Assembly: GCA_016714785.1 (NCBI GenBank)
Contig: JADKCC010000034.1
Coordinates: 19,592-83,591 of the forward strand
Source: Saprospiraceae bacterium
GTDB lineage: Bacteria; Bacteroidota; Bacteroidia; Chitinophagales; Saprospiraceae
Reading direction: 5' to 3'
Length of the DNA stretch: 64,000 nucleotides
Shown here piece after piece: positions 1-10,000 of this stretch. The notes beneath the pieces were generated by a model. It did not search any database and was not told where the DNA came from. It worked only from the letters and a program-made list of their open reading frames with translations. A program made the translations under genes and the position numbers. How positions within the stretch are numbered: the stretch's first letter is position 1; the number at the start of each line of letters is the position of its first letter.

Positions 1-569
1 TAACTGACATTATCAATGAATATTATGGACCCAAAGCAGTTCGCTTTTTATCTTATATGGCCATTGGTATCGTATTTTATTCGTTTTTTATGGTATTCGG
101 GGCTATCAAGCTGCCAGCAAATGAATGGTGGCAATATCAAAGTGGAATTACTCCAAATTCCAGCGATTCTATTGTAGATATGGGCTTATCCTTCAATAAA
201 GTGATGGGGCAAGGGCTCTGGATCATTATTGGTTCGATGGTAGCATTTTTAGTTGGCCAAATATTGGACGTGGCTGTATTTCATAAAATAAAAGCTGCTA
301 CAGGAGAAAAAATGATATGGCTTAGAGCTACTGGTAGTACCCTCATTTCTCAATTGGTAGATAGTTATATTGTTTTATTGATTGCTTTCTGGATCGGTGC
401 AGATTGGGATTTGTCAAGAGTTTTGGCTATTGGTACGGTAAATTATATTTATAAATTTGCCATGGCAATTTTACTTACACCATTGATATACCTTGGGCAC
501 TATTTAATTGATACTTTTTTGGGGCATGAAGTCTCCATAGCAATGAAACGAGATGCACAGGGATTTTAA
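1..569 (+). CDS. yhhQ: Queuosine precursor transporter, YhhQ/QPTR family (5' end outside window)
   Basis: The reading frame is open from the first bases and begins with TDIINEYYG, a hallmark of the DUF165/YhhQ family, so the start lies upstream of the window. The visible 188 residues hold about five hydrophobic segments. They include a conserved polar stretch around FLVGQILDVAVFHKIK and a charged RATGSTLISQLVDS segment, both typical of this family. YhhQ proteins import queuosine precursors (preQ0/preQ1 type substrates) across the inner membrane for tRNA wobble modification. No queuosine biosynthesis gene is visible next to it. The family assignment is strong; the exact substrate is inferred. 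Confidence 0.9.
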   Translation, partial: TDIINEYYGPKAVRFLSYMAIGIVFYSFFMVFGAIKLPANEWWQYQSGITPNSSDSIVDMGLSFNKVMGQGLWIIIGSMVAFLVGQILDVAVFHKIKAATGEKMIWLRATGSTLISQLVDSYIVLLIAFWIGADWDLSRVLAIGTVNYIYKFAMAILLTPLIYLGHYLIDTFLGHEVSIAMKRDAQGF

Positions 570-618
570 TCATTCATTGATCTGACTTAAATCATTTTAA
601 ACAGCCAGTTTTTTTGTT

Positions 619-626
619 TAAATTTG
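619..626 (+). promoter_or_regulatory. Probable -7 element (TAAATTTG) of the macro-domain gene
   Basis: TAAATTTG matches the Bacteroidota -7 consensus TAnnTTTG. It covers the TTG that would otherwise be the first start codon of the next gene, which favours the ATG at 645. No good -33 TTG is seen. Confidence 0.4.
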
Positions 627-644
627 TTACAAAAAGTAATAGAT

Positions 645-1133
645 ATGATCAAAGAAGTAACAGGTGACATTTTATTGTCAGATTCTAAATTAATTGCTCA
701 TTGTGTAGCGCCTATGGATCATTTTGATAGTGGTTTGGCCTTGAGTTTGAGAGAGATGTATCCATCAATGGTTAAAGATTTTCGTCATTATTGTCATTCA
801 CACAATCCAAAATCTGGTGAAATTTGGACTTGGGGTGGCGTTGGCGGCAAACAGATTGTCAATCTAATGGCGCAAGAAGCTGCGGCATCATCTAAAGGGG
901 GACATCCTGGCAAAGCTAGTATAAGTCATTTGGATCACACGCTCAAAGACTTAGTAAAATTTATTAATAAAGAGAAGATTGATACTCTTGCTATACCTAA
1001 ATTGGCTACAGGTGTTGGAGGCTTGGAGTGGGATGACGTAAAATTATCATTGGAGAAATACCTTGGTGACCTTGATATTCCTGTGTATGTGTACTCCACT
1101 TACATTAAAGGCCAAAAAGCGGTTGAACAATAG
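645..1133 (+). CDS. Macro-domain (ADP-ribose-binding, Appr-1-p processing) protein
   Basis: This is a single-domain protein of 162 residues. The order of motifs fits a macro domain: an N-terminal beta strand VTGDILLSDSKLIAHCV, a FDSGLALSLREMYP helix in place of the usual GGGVAGAI loop, and a C-terminal LAIPKLATGVGGLEWDDVK ligand loop followed by a strand ending in VYVYST. Such domains bind or hydrolyse ADP-ribose derivatives (ADP-ribosyl reversal, O-acetyl-ADP-ribose). The frame is open back to a TTG at 624, but that codon lies inside a -7 promoter motif, so the ATG at 645 is chosen. There is no DarT-like partner beside it, so an antitoxin role is not supported. Confidence 0.82.
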   Translation: MIKEVTGDILLSDSKLIAHCVAPMDHFDSGLALSLREMYPSMVKDFRHYCHSHNPKSGEIWTWGGVGGKQIVNLMAQEAAASSKGGHPGKASISHLDHTLKDLVKFINKEKIDTLAIPKLATGVGGLEWDDVKLSLEKYLGDLDIPVYVYSTYIKGQKAVEQ

Positions 1134-1227
1134 GAGTTGTTATATAAACAAAAATATTAGCGCATTTTTGTGTTGAACTTTTTGGTTTATGGTCTTTTGA
1201 TTACCTTGCAGCTTCAATCAACAAGAT

Positions 1228-2541
1228 TTGTTTAAAAGGTTAAATCAAAAGCTTACAGATATAGTCTTTGTCTATCAATATTTCAATGCACTGAGGTATA
1301 TCAGCAGTTTTTTAGTATCAGTGATAATGGTACGCAGCGCCTTGCCAAATATTGATTTAGGTCATTACGAATTGTTTTTATTTGTACTGTCAAGTATTAC
1401 TATGTTTTGGTCTGGCGGTATAAAAAATGCCATGTTTTCTTGGTACAGCAAATTATCTGGCAAAGAGCAGCAGCAATTTCCATGGTTGGCTTATTGCTTG
1501 TTGTTGATATTAAGTAGTGCGGTAAGTATTTTTATTTGGTTGGCAGCAACTTGGATAATGGCATTATTTTCGGCAGATGGGTTAGCACTATATTGGATAT
1601 ATCTTTGTTTATATCTTGTAATTGCTGTACCATTAGTCATGATAGAGACCGTATTTTTTCTTCGTAAAGAGGCTAGAAGACTATTGCAATATACATATTG
1701 GAGTCATTTTGGTCTTTTGATTTTAACTTTGATAGTTGCATTTTATTCGCCGCAGATTATGAGTTTTATTTACTTATTGATTGGTTGGGCAATAGTAAGA
1801 TTAGTTTATTTATTTTTCTATTTGTGTTCCACATCGGATTTTAGTATTTCATGGGCTAAAGTTGTTCCATTTTTAGTTTTTAGCTTACCACTGATATTTA
1901 ATATGTTACTAGGTAGTGCTATGGATATCGTGGATGGAATGTTTGTATCACATTTTTTTGATCCATCAGTTTTTCCAGTATTTAGATATGGGGCACGTGA
2001 ATTACCATTGTCTGGATTGTTATTTAGTACCCTTTCAGTGGCATTGATTCCGACTATTTTAGAGTTTGGCTCAACTACTATGGTTATCAGAGAACGAGCT
2101 ACTAGATTGATGCATTTTTTATTTCCATTTTCATTGGTTTTGATGGTTTTGTCTCCATTTATTTTTCCATTGGTGTATGAGGATGCTTTTCGATCTTCAG
2201 CTTATATTTTCAATATTTATCTACTCATTATCAGTAGTAGGGTATTGCTACCTCAGACTTTTACATTGGCATTTCATGAACATAAGATTTTAATTTGGTC
2301 AAGTGTTTTGGAAATTTTAGTCAATGTAGGTCTAAGTTTTTGGTGGATGCAATTATGGGGAATTTATGGTTTAGCATTTGCCACAGTTGTAGCTTATTTT
2401 GTGCAAAAAGTAATCCTTTTGATATACAATTATAGAAAATACCATATCAGGTTCAATCAGTATGTTGATGTGAAGTACTATACCATATATATGGGATTAC
2501 TGATTTTGACTTTTATACTTACCTTTAATTTTACAACATGA
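1228..2541 (+). CDS. Multi-pass membrane protein, polysaccharide flippase (Wzx/MATE-like, MVF superfamily)
   Basis: The 437-residue protein has about 12-14 hydrophobic segments spread evenly along its length, short polar loops and no signal peptide. This is the layout of lipid-linked oligosaccharide flippases. Charged residues in helix breaks (MVRSALP near residue 34, GAMDIVDGMF near 230, RYGARELPLSG near 250) resemble RfbX/Wzx proteins. It probably flips lipid-linked surface glycans across the inner membrane. The start is a TTG at 1228; no ATG occurs in frame before residue 34. Its 3' end overlaps prmC by 4 bases (ATGA), which implies translational coupling. No glycosyltransferase genes are nearby. 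Confidence 0.7.
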   Translation: MFKRLNQKLTDIVFVYQYFNALRYISSFLVSVIMVRSALPNIDLGHYELFLFVLSSITMFWSGGIKNAMFSWYSKLSGKEQQQFPWLAYCLLLILSSAVSIFIWLAATWIMALFSADGLALYWIYLCLYLVIAVPLVMIETVFFLRKEARRLLQYTYWSHFGLLILTLIVAFYSPQIMSFIYLLIGWAIVRLVYLFFYLCSTSDFSISWAKVVPFLVFSLPLIFNMLLGSAMDIVDGMFVSHFFDPSVFPVFRYGARELPLSGLLFSTLSVALIPTILEFGSTTMVIRERATRLMHFLFPFSLVLMVLSPFIFPLVYEDAFRSSAYIFNIYLLIISSRVLLPQTFTLAFHEHKILIWSSVLEILVNVGLSFWWMQLWGIYGLAFATVVAYFVQKVILLIYNYRKYHIRFNQYVDVKYYTIYMGLLILTFILTFNFTT

Positions 2542-3371
2542 CGGCTACAGAAGCTTACCAGTTTTTATGTGAGCAACTTCATGATATATATGATGATCGA
2601 GAAGGAGCCACGATTGCAAGATATTTGTTGGAAGATGTTTTTGCCAAACAATTTTGGTCTGAAGAAGAATTGCAAGATCAAGATATAGTATTACTTAAGC
2701 AAGTAGCTAATCGCCTTCTAAAATATGAACCATGGCAGTACATAGGTGGGAAAGCAGATTTTTATGGGTTGAAATTTAATGTTAATAGTTCAGTTTTGAT
2801 ACCAAGACCAGAGACAGAAGAGTTGGTCTTTATGGCTTTGGACTTGATAAAAAGAGAAGGTATCGAGTCTATGCTGGATATTGGAACAGGATCTGGCATT
2901 ATCCCCATTACAATTGGTGTGAAATCACGTTTGAATGCTATTTTTGGTTTGGATGTGAGTGAAGATGTTTTAAATATCGCTAAATCAAACAATCTGATAC
3001 ATGGCACTTATGTAAAATGGATAAAAGCTGATTTTTTGGATGAAAAAATTTGGCCCACATTACCGGTAGTAGATATGGTGATTTCAAATCCACCATATAT
3101 TACTAGTTCCGAAAAAAGCACCATGCATCCCAATGTATTGCATCATGAGCCGCATTTGGCACTGTTTGTACGGGATGATGCTATGGAGTTTTATGATGCA
3201 ATCGCTAAAATGGTCATGGAACACCAAAGAGATGGCTGTAAGGTATTAGTAGAGATCAATGAAAATTTTGGAGCTGAGGTTTGTCAAGTATTTTTAGAAT
3301 GTGGATTGAAACATGTGGTATTAATTCAAGATCTACAAGGCAAGGATAGGGTAGTAGTTGGGCAGAAGTGA
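2538..3371 (+). CDS. prmC: Peptide chain release factor N5-glutamine methyltransferase PrmC (HemK)
   Basis: PrmC methylates the glutamine of the GGQ motif in release factors RF1 and RF2 using S-adenosylmethionine. At 277 residues it has the family's usual length. It shows the N-terminal helical substrate domain ending in YEPWQYIGGKADFYG, the SAM motif MLDIGTGSGIIPI near residue 112, and the catalytic NPPY motif (VISNPPYI near residue 185). The linker VLIPRPETEELV is also diagnostic. The start overlaps the stop of the upstream flippase gene. The cytoplasmic function is essentially certain. Confidence 0.96.
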   Translation: MTATEAYQFLCEQLHDIYDDREGATIARYLLEDVFAKQFWSEEELQDQDIVLLKQVANRLLKYEPWQYIGGKADFYGLKFNVNSSVLIPRPETEELVFMALDLIKREGIESMLDIGTGSGIIPITIGVKSRLNAIFGLDVSEDVLNIAKSNNLIHGTYVKWIKADFLDEKIWPTLPVVDMVISNPPYITSSEKSTMHPNVLHHEPHLALFVRDDAMEFYDAIAKMVMEHQRDGCKVLVEINENFGAEVCQVFLECGLKHVVLIQDLQGKDRVVVGQK

Positions 3372-3404
3372 ATCATCAACTTTATCTTGAACGAGTAACC
3401 TAAC

Positions 3405-4151
3405 TCAAACTTTCCATGCTGCACAAATTATACTAGTAGCCACTGCAACATTGAGCGATTCGGCTATTTTATTGGATGATCCAAGTATGGTTATTTTATG
3501 ATTGATGAGCTTTTCATTTTGTGGAGAAATCCCTCTACCTTCACTGCCCATAACCAAAATACTGCCTTTAGGTATTTCGACATCTTTTATTGATATTCCA
3601 TTCATAAATGTGCCATATACTGATTTTTCTTTTGTGATGGTCTGTTGTAGATCAGATGTGACTAACTTCACATTTACCATACTCCCCATGCTGGCTTGTA
3701 CCACTTTAGGATTAAAAAAATCGGCACTATCTTCAGACCTTACTACTGCATCTATACCAAACCAATCTGCTATTCGAATGATGGTACCCACATTGCCTGG
3801 ATCTTGCACACCGTCTAGATAGATGACAGAAGATTCTGGTTTTAACAAATCATTCGTGTTATCTTCCTTTATTTCCAGCAACAAAAAGATGTCAGATGGT
3901 GTTTTTAATAATGAAATTTGTTCCATTTCTTTTGGAGAGATAATTTCTATTTCAGCAGTCGTGTCTTTCAGATATTTTGAGTATTTACCTTCATAGCCTT
4001 GGGTGATGAATACTTGATTTAAGTTGTATTTAGTATTTTTAATTAATTCTATACACACTTTATCACCTTCAGCTATGAATTTGTTATAAATTTGCCTGAA
4101 TTTTGACAAATGAAGGGCTTTAATATCTTTGATTTTGGCCTTTGAAATCAA
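3405..4151 (-). CDS. TrmH/SpoU-family RNA 2'-O-methyltransferase
   Basis: The 248-residue protein has an N-terminal L7Ae-like substrate-binding part (LHLSKFRQIYNKFIAEGDK) and a C-terminal SPOUT fold. The three SpoU motifs are clear: DPGNVGTIIRIADWFG (motif 1, residues about 118-133), SILVMGSEGRGIS (motif 2) and ESLNVAVATSIICAAW (motif 3). It methylates ribose 2'-OH in rRNA or tRNA; the target cannot be told from sequence. The start is TTG at 4151. It is divergent from tamL with only 24 bases between the starts. In many Bacteroidota this methyltransferase neighbours a BamA/TamA-like gene, as here. Confidence 0.92.
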   Translation of the reverse strand: MISKAKIKDIKALHLSKFRQIYNKFIAEGDKVCIELIKNTKYNLNQVFITQGYEGKYSKYLKDTTAEIEIISPKEMEQISLLKTPSDIFLLLEIKEDNTNDLLKPESSVIYLDGVQDPGNVGTIIRIADWFGIDAVVRSEDSADFFNPKVVQASMGSMVNVKLVTSDLQQTITKEKSVYGTFMNGISIKDVEIPKGSILVMGSEGRGISPQNEKLINHKITILGSSNKIAESLNVAVATSIICAAWKV

Positions 4152-4175
4152 AATGAAGAGTTTTAATAATTATCA

Positions 4176-6581
4176 ATGACAAAAGAGCTGAGTACTCACA
4201 AGGTTGGTTTAATATGGCTGCTGTTCAGTGTAATACTGCTATCATCTTGCAATACCAATAAATATCTGGCGGCGGATCAGACCCTTTTGAAAAAGACAAA
4301 GATAGTTTTTAAAAATGAAAAAACTATAATAGAAAAAAATTCTTTGCAAAATGAGTTACTCACTTTTATTACGGTCAAACCTAATAATAAATTCTTGTTT
4401 TTATTTCCTAAGGAGTATATATACATGTCCAATGTTGTACAAAATAATGACAAATGGTACCACAAAGCTTTGAGAAGTTTGGGTGAAGAGCCAGTACTGT
4501 ATAGCGAAGTGGCATGCAAAAATATAGCACTGAATATGGAAAACCACTTGAAATATAAAAAAGGATATTACGAAGCAAAAGTCGATTATTTTACTGATGA
4601 AAAGTTGAATGGATTTACATCCAATAGTGGTACAGATGTATGGTTTACTAGCGAAGTGACTTATGTCGTATCCACAGGTACACGCTACACAATAAAAGAT
4701 GTAACATTTGATGCCAATGATAAAAATGTTTTGGAATTTGTGACATCATTAAAGAGCAATACCTTCATCAAAAAGGGAGATTATATAGATTATAATATGT
4801 TTGAGTTGGAAAAAAGTAGATTGACCATTGCTTTGCAAAATAATGGATATACTAATTTTTCTAACAACTATTTTGAGATATCTGGAGATAGTAGTAAGCA
4901 GCTTAAAGAGGTAGATATATTTATTGAAATTCGTTCGCCCCTGCCAGATACATTACATTCTAGATATATCACAGGTAATATTCGTGTTTTTACTGATTAC
5001 TATAAAGACCAAGCAGATAGCGTTCGCACAGTTGATTCTTTAAATGGGATAGAATATCATCGGCAATCTTCAACATTTTTAGTCAAACCTTCCTTGTTGC
5101 AAAACGCTATTTTTTTTAAAGAAGGACAATTATTGAGTAGGGAGGAGCGCCAAAAAACCTTCAGAAAGTTAAATGGCCTAGGCACTTACAGATTTGTAAC
5201 CATCAATGCAAAACCTAGCACATTACAGGATTCTATTTTGGATTTTGATATATTACTCACACCTCATGATAAAAAATGGATTTGGGATGGAGCATTGCAA
5301 GGCTATTTCAGTACTTTAGGGGCGGCACAGCTATTGGGATTTTCGGTGTCATCTCAGTTTGTCAATCGCAACTTGCTCGGAGGTTCGGAGAAATATTCAT
5401 TAAGAGCAGAAGCAGGAACTGAATTGGGTTTTGGAGGTACAGGAGGGATAGTAAGACGTACCACTAATCTATCTTTGCAAAACAATCTCAATATTCCTTC
5501 CTTTCAAGATTTTATAGGCTTAGGGAAATTTGGTGCTCGAACAGGATTGATTAAAGATAAGTTTTACAAAAATTTTGTTGAGGAAGCAAGTACAAATATA
5601 GGATTGGGCTTTAGTGCCAATAATATCATCAATTTTTACTCCTTGAGTTCGTTTAATGCTTCTTTTGGGTTTGATTATACATCACCAAAAAGCAATCGCT
5701 ATATTTTCAGACCATTGGGATTTAATTTAGACTTGTATGAGATCAGTGATTCTTCAAGATTTGAGGCCAATCCTTTGATATTGCTTTCATTTCAAGATAT
5801 TTTGGGAACTGGTTTTTTGTTTAGGGATTTTTCTTTCATTTACAATAAAGCTAAAAACAGTAAAGGGAATTCTTTTCTATTCATCAATAATGTAGAACTA
5901 TCTGGGTGGGAAGTACATCTTTCTAATTTAATATATAATAAAATAGCTGGTAGTAATGAGGTGTGGAGCTTGGACAATATCTCTTTTGCTAAGTATGCAC
6001 GTTATGAATTCGATGGTAGATTTAATAAAGAGTTTTCCAAAACCAATAGCTTTGCTTCTAGACTAAATATAGGTGTGATTGTGCCTTTCGGAGAGATAAG
6101 GGCAGCACCTTTTGTTAGACAGTTTGGAGTAGGTGGCCCTAATAGTCTCCGAGCATGGAATGTCAAACAACCTGGACCTGGTGCTTATCGCAATCCTCAA
6201 GACAAGCTTATAGATACACCTCCAATTTATGTCAATCAAGGTGATCTCAAAATTGAACTAAATGCTGAGTATAGGTTTAAAATCATCAGTGTGTTTGATG
6301 GAGCATTTTTTATTGATGCAGGCAATGTTTGGACATTACGTGAAGACAATGCAAGACCTGGAGCAAAATTTTCTAGTAAAGACTTTTTAAGCCAATTTGC
6401 CATTGGTGTAGGGTATGGACTACGTTTTAACTTTGAATTTTTTATTATCAGATTTGATTTTGGGTACAAGATACGAAGCCCATATAAAGATGAATTTACT
6501 AATACCAATTGGTACACCTTCAAAGAAATAAGACAACAAAGTTTGGGGAATCTTCAGGTCGGAGTCAATTATCCCTTTTAA
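4176..6581 (+). CDS. tamL: TamL: lipid-anchored BamA/TamA-family outer membrane protein
   Basis: The 801-residue protein begins with a lipoprotein signal ending in the lipobox LLSSC (Cys at about 25), followed by NTNKYLAADQ. POTRA-like repeats fill the first half, and a 16-strand Omp85 barrel fills the second (NRNLLGGSEKYSLRAEAG, FGVGGPNSLRAWN with the conserved VRGF-like L6 motif, and GVGYGLRFNFEFFIIRFDFG near the end). TamL is the Bacteroidota form of TamA, carries a lipid anchor and works with TamB in outer-membrane assembly or lipid transport. The matching tamB lies about 22 kb away at 29052 rather than next door. A short hairpin (ATCCCTTT/AAAGGGGAT) overlaps the stop codon and may aid termination. 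Confidence 0.9.
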   Translation: MTKELSTHKVGLIWLLFSVILLSSCNTNKYLAADQTLLKKTKIVFKNEKTIIEKNSLQNELLTFITVKPNNKFLFLFPKEYIYMSNVVQNNDKWYHKALRSLGEEPVLYSEVACKNIALNMENHLKYKKGYYEAKVDYFTDEKLNGFTSNSGTDVWFTSEVTYVVSTGTRYTIKDVTFDANDKNVLEFVTSLKSNTFIKKGDYIDYNMFELEKSRLTIALQNNGYTNFSNNYFEISGDSSKQLKEVDIFIEIRSPLPDTLHSRYITGNIRVFTDYYKDQADSVRTVDSLNGIEYHRQSSTFLVKPSLLQNAIFFKEGQLLSREERQKTFRKLNGLGTYRFVTINAKPSTLQDSILDFDILLTPHDKKWIWDGALQGYFSTLGAAQLLGFSVSSQFVNRNLLGGSEKYSLRAEAGTELGFGGTGGIVRRTTNLSLQNNLNIPSFQDFIGLGKFGARTGLIKDKFYKNFVEEASTNIGLGFSANNIINFYSLSSFNASFGFDYTSPKSNRYIFRPLGFNLDLYEISDSSRFEANPLILLSFQDILGTGFLFRDFSFIYNKAKNSKGNSFLFINNVELSGWEVHLSNLIYNKIAGSNEVWSLDNISFAKYARYEFDGRFNKEFSKTNSFASRLNIGVIVPFGEIRAAPFVRQFGVGGPNSLRAWNVKQPGPGAYRNPQDKLIDTPPIYVNQGDLKIELNAEYRFKIISVFDGAFFIDAGNVWTLREDNARPGAKFSSKDFLSQFAIGVGYGLRFNFEFFIIRFDFGYKIRSPYKDEFTNTNWYTFKEIRQQSLGNLQVGVNYPF

Positions 6582-7093
6582 AATAAAGGGGATCTAAAAA
6601 TTGTGAATGCTAAACCAATCAAGTTGCACGTAGTTTTGGAATAGGGAGATATTTTCACTTCAGCAGAGAAAAATCTTCACAACAATTATTCAATAAAACT
6701 TCAGCAATTATATTTGCAAGATGTATCGCTAATTGAATTTTACAACTTAACTATTGAATTGAGCTAAATTGGACGCTTAGTTAATAGTGTAATCATATTG
6801 TAACGATGTTAAAAGACTGACTGATAGGGACAATTTTTCTTTAAGGATAGCTTATGTTTGTTGAAATGACATAACGTATATGGAAATGTGTATATTTTAA
6901 GCTATTAGTAAACAATTATTTATGTATATTTAAAAATAATTATTTTAAAAATTAATTAATTATACATTAAATTATTTTATAATATGTAGTATCTTGATTA
7001 TCTTTGCCCGATGTTACTAATGTGTTCTGTAACATGCATTCCCAAAATGCAGTAATTAATTAATTTTTTTCTCAAAATAAAAAATTGTTGATT
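6582..7093 (+). promoter_or_regulatory. Non-coding leader region of the large adhesin gene, with -7 motif at 6999-7006
   Basis: About 510 bases without a credible gene, strongly AT-rich from 6900. TATCTTTG at 6999-7006 is an exact TAnnTTTG -7 element placed about 90 bases before the start codon. The position 20 bases upstream reads TTTT rather than TTG, so only half of the promoter is convincing. Nothing else is recognised here. Confidence 0.4.
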
Positions 7094-10000
7094 ATGTCGA
7101 TTTTTACTAAAAAGTCAAGTCTTCTATTTAAGACATTTTTGTATTCGTGCCTCGTGACAGTAGGCTTGGTTACAAATCAAGCGTCTCTACATGCGCAATG
7201 TGCATCTAATTCAGCTTATTCAGGTACAATTACCAATGGTAATCAAAACTGGACTGGTCTCTTGGGTTTAGAGTTTTCTAATTCTGTTCCTATAGTAATC
7301 AATCAGTTAGGAGTATTTGATGATGCTACAGTATCTGGTATCACAGGCAATATCTCTGTAGGGATTGTGAATGATGCAGGAACCACAGTGGTAGGCCCAA
7401 TCATTTTCACTGGTGCAGGCGATCCTTTGATTTCTTCTTATAGGATGAGGAATATTGCACCCGTAATGTTGGGAGTAGGTACTTACCATATAGTTGCCGT
7501 TGGATTCAGTGCTAGTGATCCTAATGGAAACGCGGGTGTATCAGGTACTGCTGCAGGTTTAAATTCTGCTGGTATATTAACATTTGGTCAAAATAGATTC
7601 GATGTTACTACCGCATTTGGCGGAAGGCCAGCCACTGTAGATGGTGGCCCTACTGGAAGGTATCATGCAGGTAATTTTAATTTCTCTGTGGCAGCACCTA
7701 CTTTAAATGCGAATATCAATGGTACCAACATTATTACAGACAATAATTTTGTAAATAATACAGGTTCGTTTACTATATGTAGTGGGCCACCAGCACCAAA
7801 TGTAACATTGGGAGCTTTTACTACTAGTTACTCTGACCCTTTAGTAAAGATTTATCAAGAAATTACATTTAATAATGCTACCCAGAGTGGTCTTTGGTGT
7901 TCAGGAACTTCTGGTGCTGGTTGTTCAGCCGCACCTGGATTATTTGCAGGAGCTACTAATACCTTCTCAAAAGTTAACCCTGTTTTACCAGGTTCGGTAA
8001 TCTTACGCTTTAGACCGTATTTTGACAATAATAACAATAATAATATTGACGTAGGTGAGTGTGCAGGTGATTGGGCAGTATATACAGTAAATTTCGAAAC
8101 ACAAGCACCAACTATCACGTGTCCTGCGAACATAACAGAATCAACCTTAGCGACACTTTGTAGTAAGGTAGTTAATTTTACTCTTCCGACTACATCAGAT
8201 TTACCTTGTACAGGTACAGTGCCTGTTGTGCAGGTTGCTGGTTTGGCAAGTGGTACCGCTTTCCCAATTGGTGTGACTACCAATACATTTATGGCAACAG
8301 ATGCAGCAGGAAATACCAACACATGCAGCTTTACAGTAACAATCAATGATTATGTCAATCCTCCTTTGGGATGTAAACCAATACAAATATCTTTAGATAG
8401 TGATTGCGAAGGCACGTTAGAACCAACCACTGTTCTTACAGGATGGGAAGGTCCACTTGGTGAAGTGCTTTTAGGATGTTTAGCTAATTACACTATTAAT
8501 GTAACTGATGCTAATGGTGATGACCTAGGAGATACGGTAGGTAATGGACAAATAGGAAAAACTTTAGATTATGTAATTACTAATGTAAATGGATACATTT
8601 GTAGTAATAAAGTAAAGGTAGAAGATAAAATAGCACCTGAAATTGTTTGTCAAGATGGGATAGTAAATTGTCTTGCTGATCTAAAAAATGTTGCCATGCC
8701 AATCGTTTTAGATAATTGTGGTGCAAAAGCTGTTTTGGTCAATGAATTGCACAATGCATTGGACTGTGATCCTTTGTATGTAGGTACTGTGACCAGAACA
8801 TGGAAAGCAGTTGATGCTTCTGGCAATGAAAGTGAGCCATGTACATCGACCATTAGTTTATTAAGACCTTCAACTGTGGGTATCATGCCACCTGCTACCA
8901 ATGTAAAATTAAGCTGTTCAGCTAGTTACGCCAAAGATGATAGAGGTTTTGATTTTCCTCACCCATCTGTTACAGGTATTCCTTCTTTTAATGGAACACC
9001 ATTGTATCCAATGAGCCAACTAAACATGTTGTATTGTAATGCTACCATTGACTACACTGATCAACTGGTGGTGGATACAGATTGCAAAAAAGGATTTTGA
9101 GAACATGGTCTATTACTGAATGGTGGTGCAGTACTTCTGTTTCATTATTTAGTGGTATGCAGACTATTGATATAGTAGATGAAATTGCACCTACCATCCC
9201 GCAACAAACCAACTTAGTAGTGACTACACAAACAAGAAGCTGTAGTGCCGAAGTGGTACTACCAAAACTTGACATCAAAGACAATTGTAATAAAGTATAT
9301 AAAGTTTATGTGAATGCCAATGATGGGAATCCTTCTGGATATGTCAATGGTAACGGTGGAACGATGGAATTGGGAGTAGGAGCACATTCTATTACTTACA
9401 CTGCATTTGACAATTGTGGTAATAGCAGCACGATGCAGTATAGAATTACAGTGCAAGATGATACAGATCCCGTAGCGATATGTGACCAATTTGCAACTGT
9501 AAGTATCAAAACCAATGGTTACACGGAAGTAACAGCAAATGCAGTAGATGATGGTAGTTTTGACGAGTGTGGTGCTGTTACTTTGCAAATCAGAAGAATG
9601 GAAGATCCTTGTTCATTCGGCCAAGATACAGCTTGGTATGACAAAGTAGGTTTCTGTTGTTTAGATGCCAATACTACAAGAATGGTACAACTATTGGTCA
9701 CTGACAAAGGTGGTAATACCAATATCTGCATGGTAAGTGTAAATGTTCAGGAAAAAGTAGATCCAACGCTTACTTGTCCTGCTAATGTAACGATAGAAGA
9801 CTGTTTGTTTACATTTGATCCATCTTTAGCTGGAGCCAATGCAGCATTCGGAGCAGCTGTCATCAATGATAATTGCCCGGCTAATAATACACTACAACAT
9901 AGTTTGGAAGATAATAGAAATCAGTGTGGTATTGGTACTGTAGTTAGAACATTTTCTGTTAGACAAGCTAATACTATCTACCAGACATGTACTCAGACCA

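Noticed and set aside
645..1133. DarTG-type toxin-antitoxin role for the macro-domain protein
   Set aside because: No ADP-ribosyltransferase gene lies beside it; the upstream gene is a transporter and the downstream gene a flippase.
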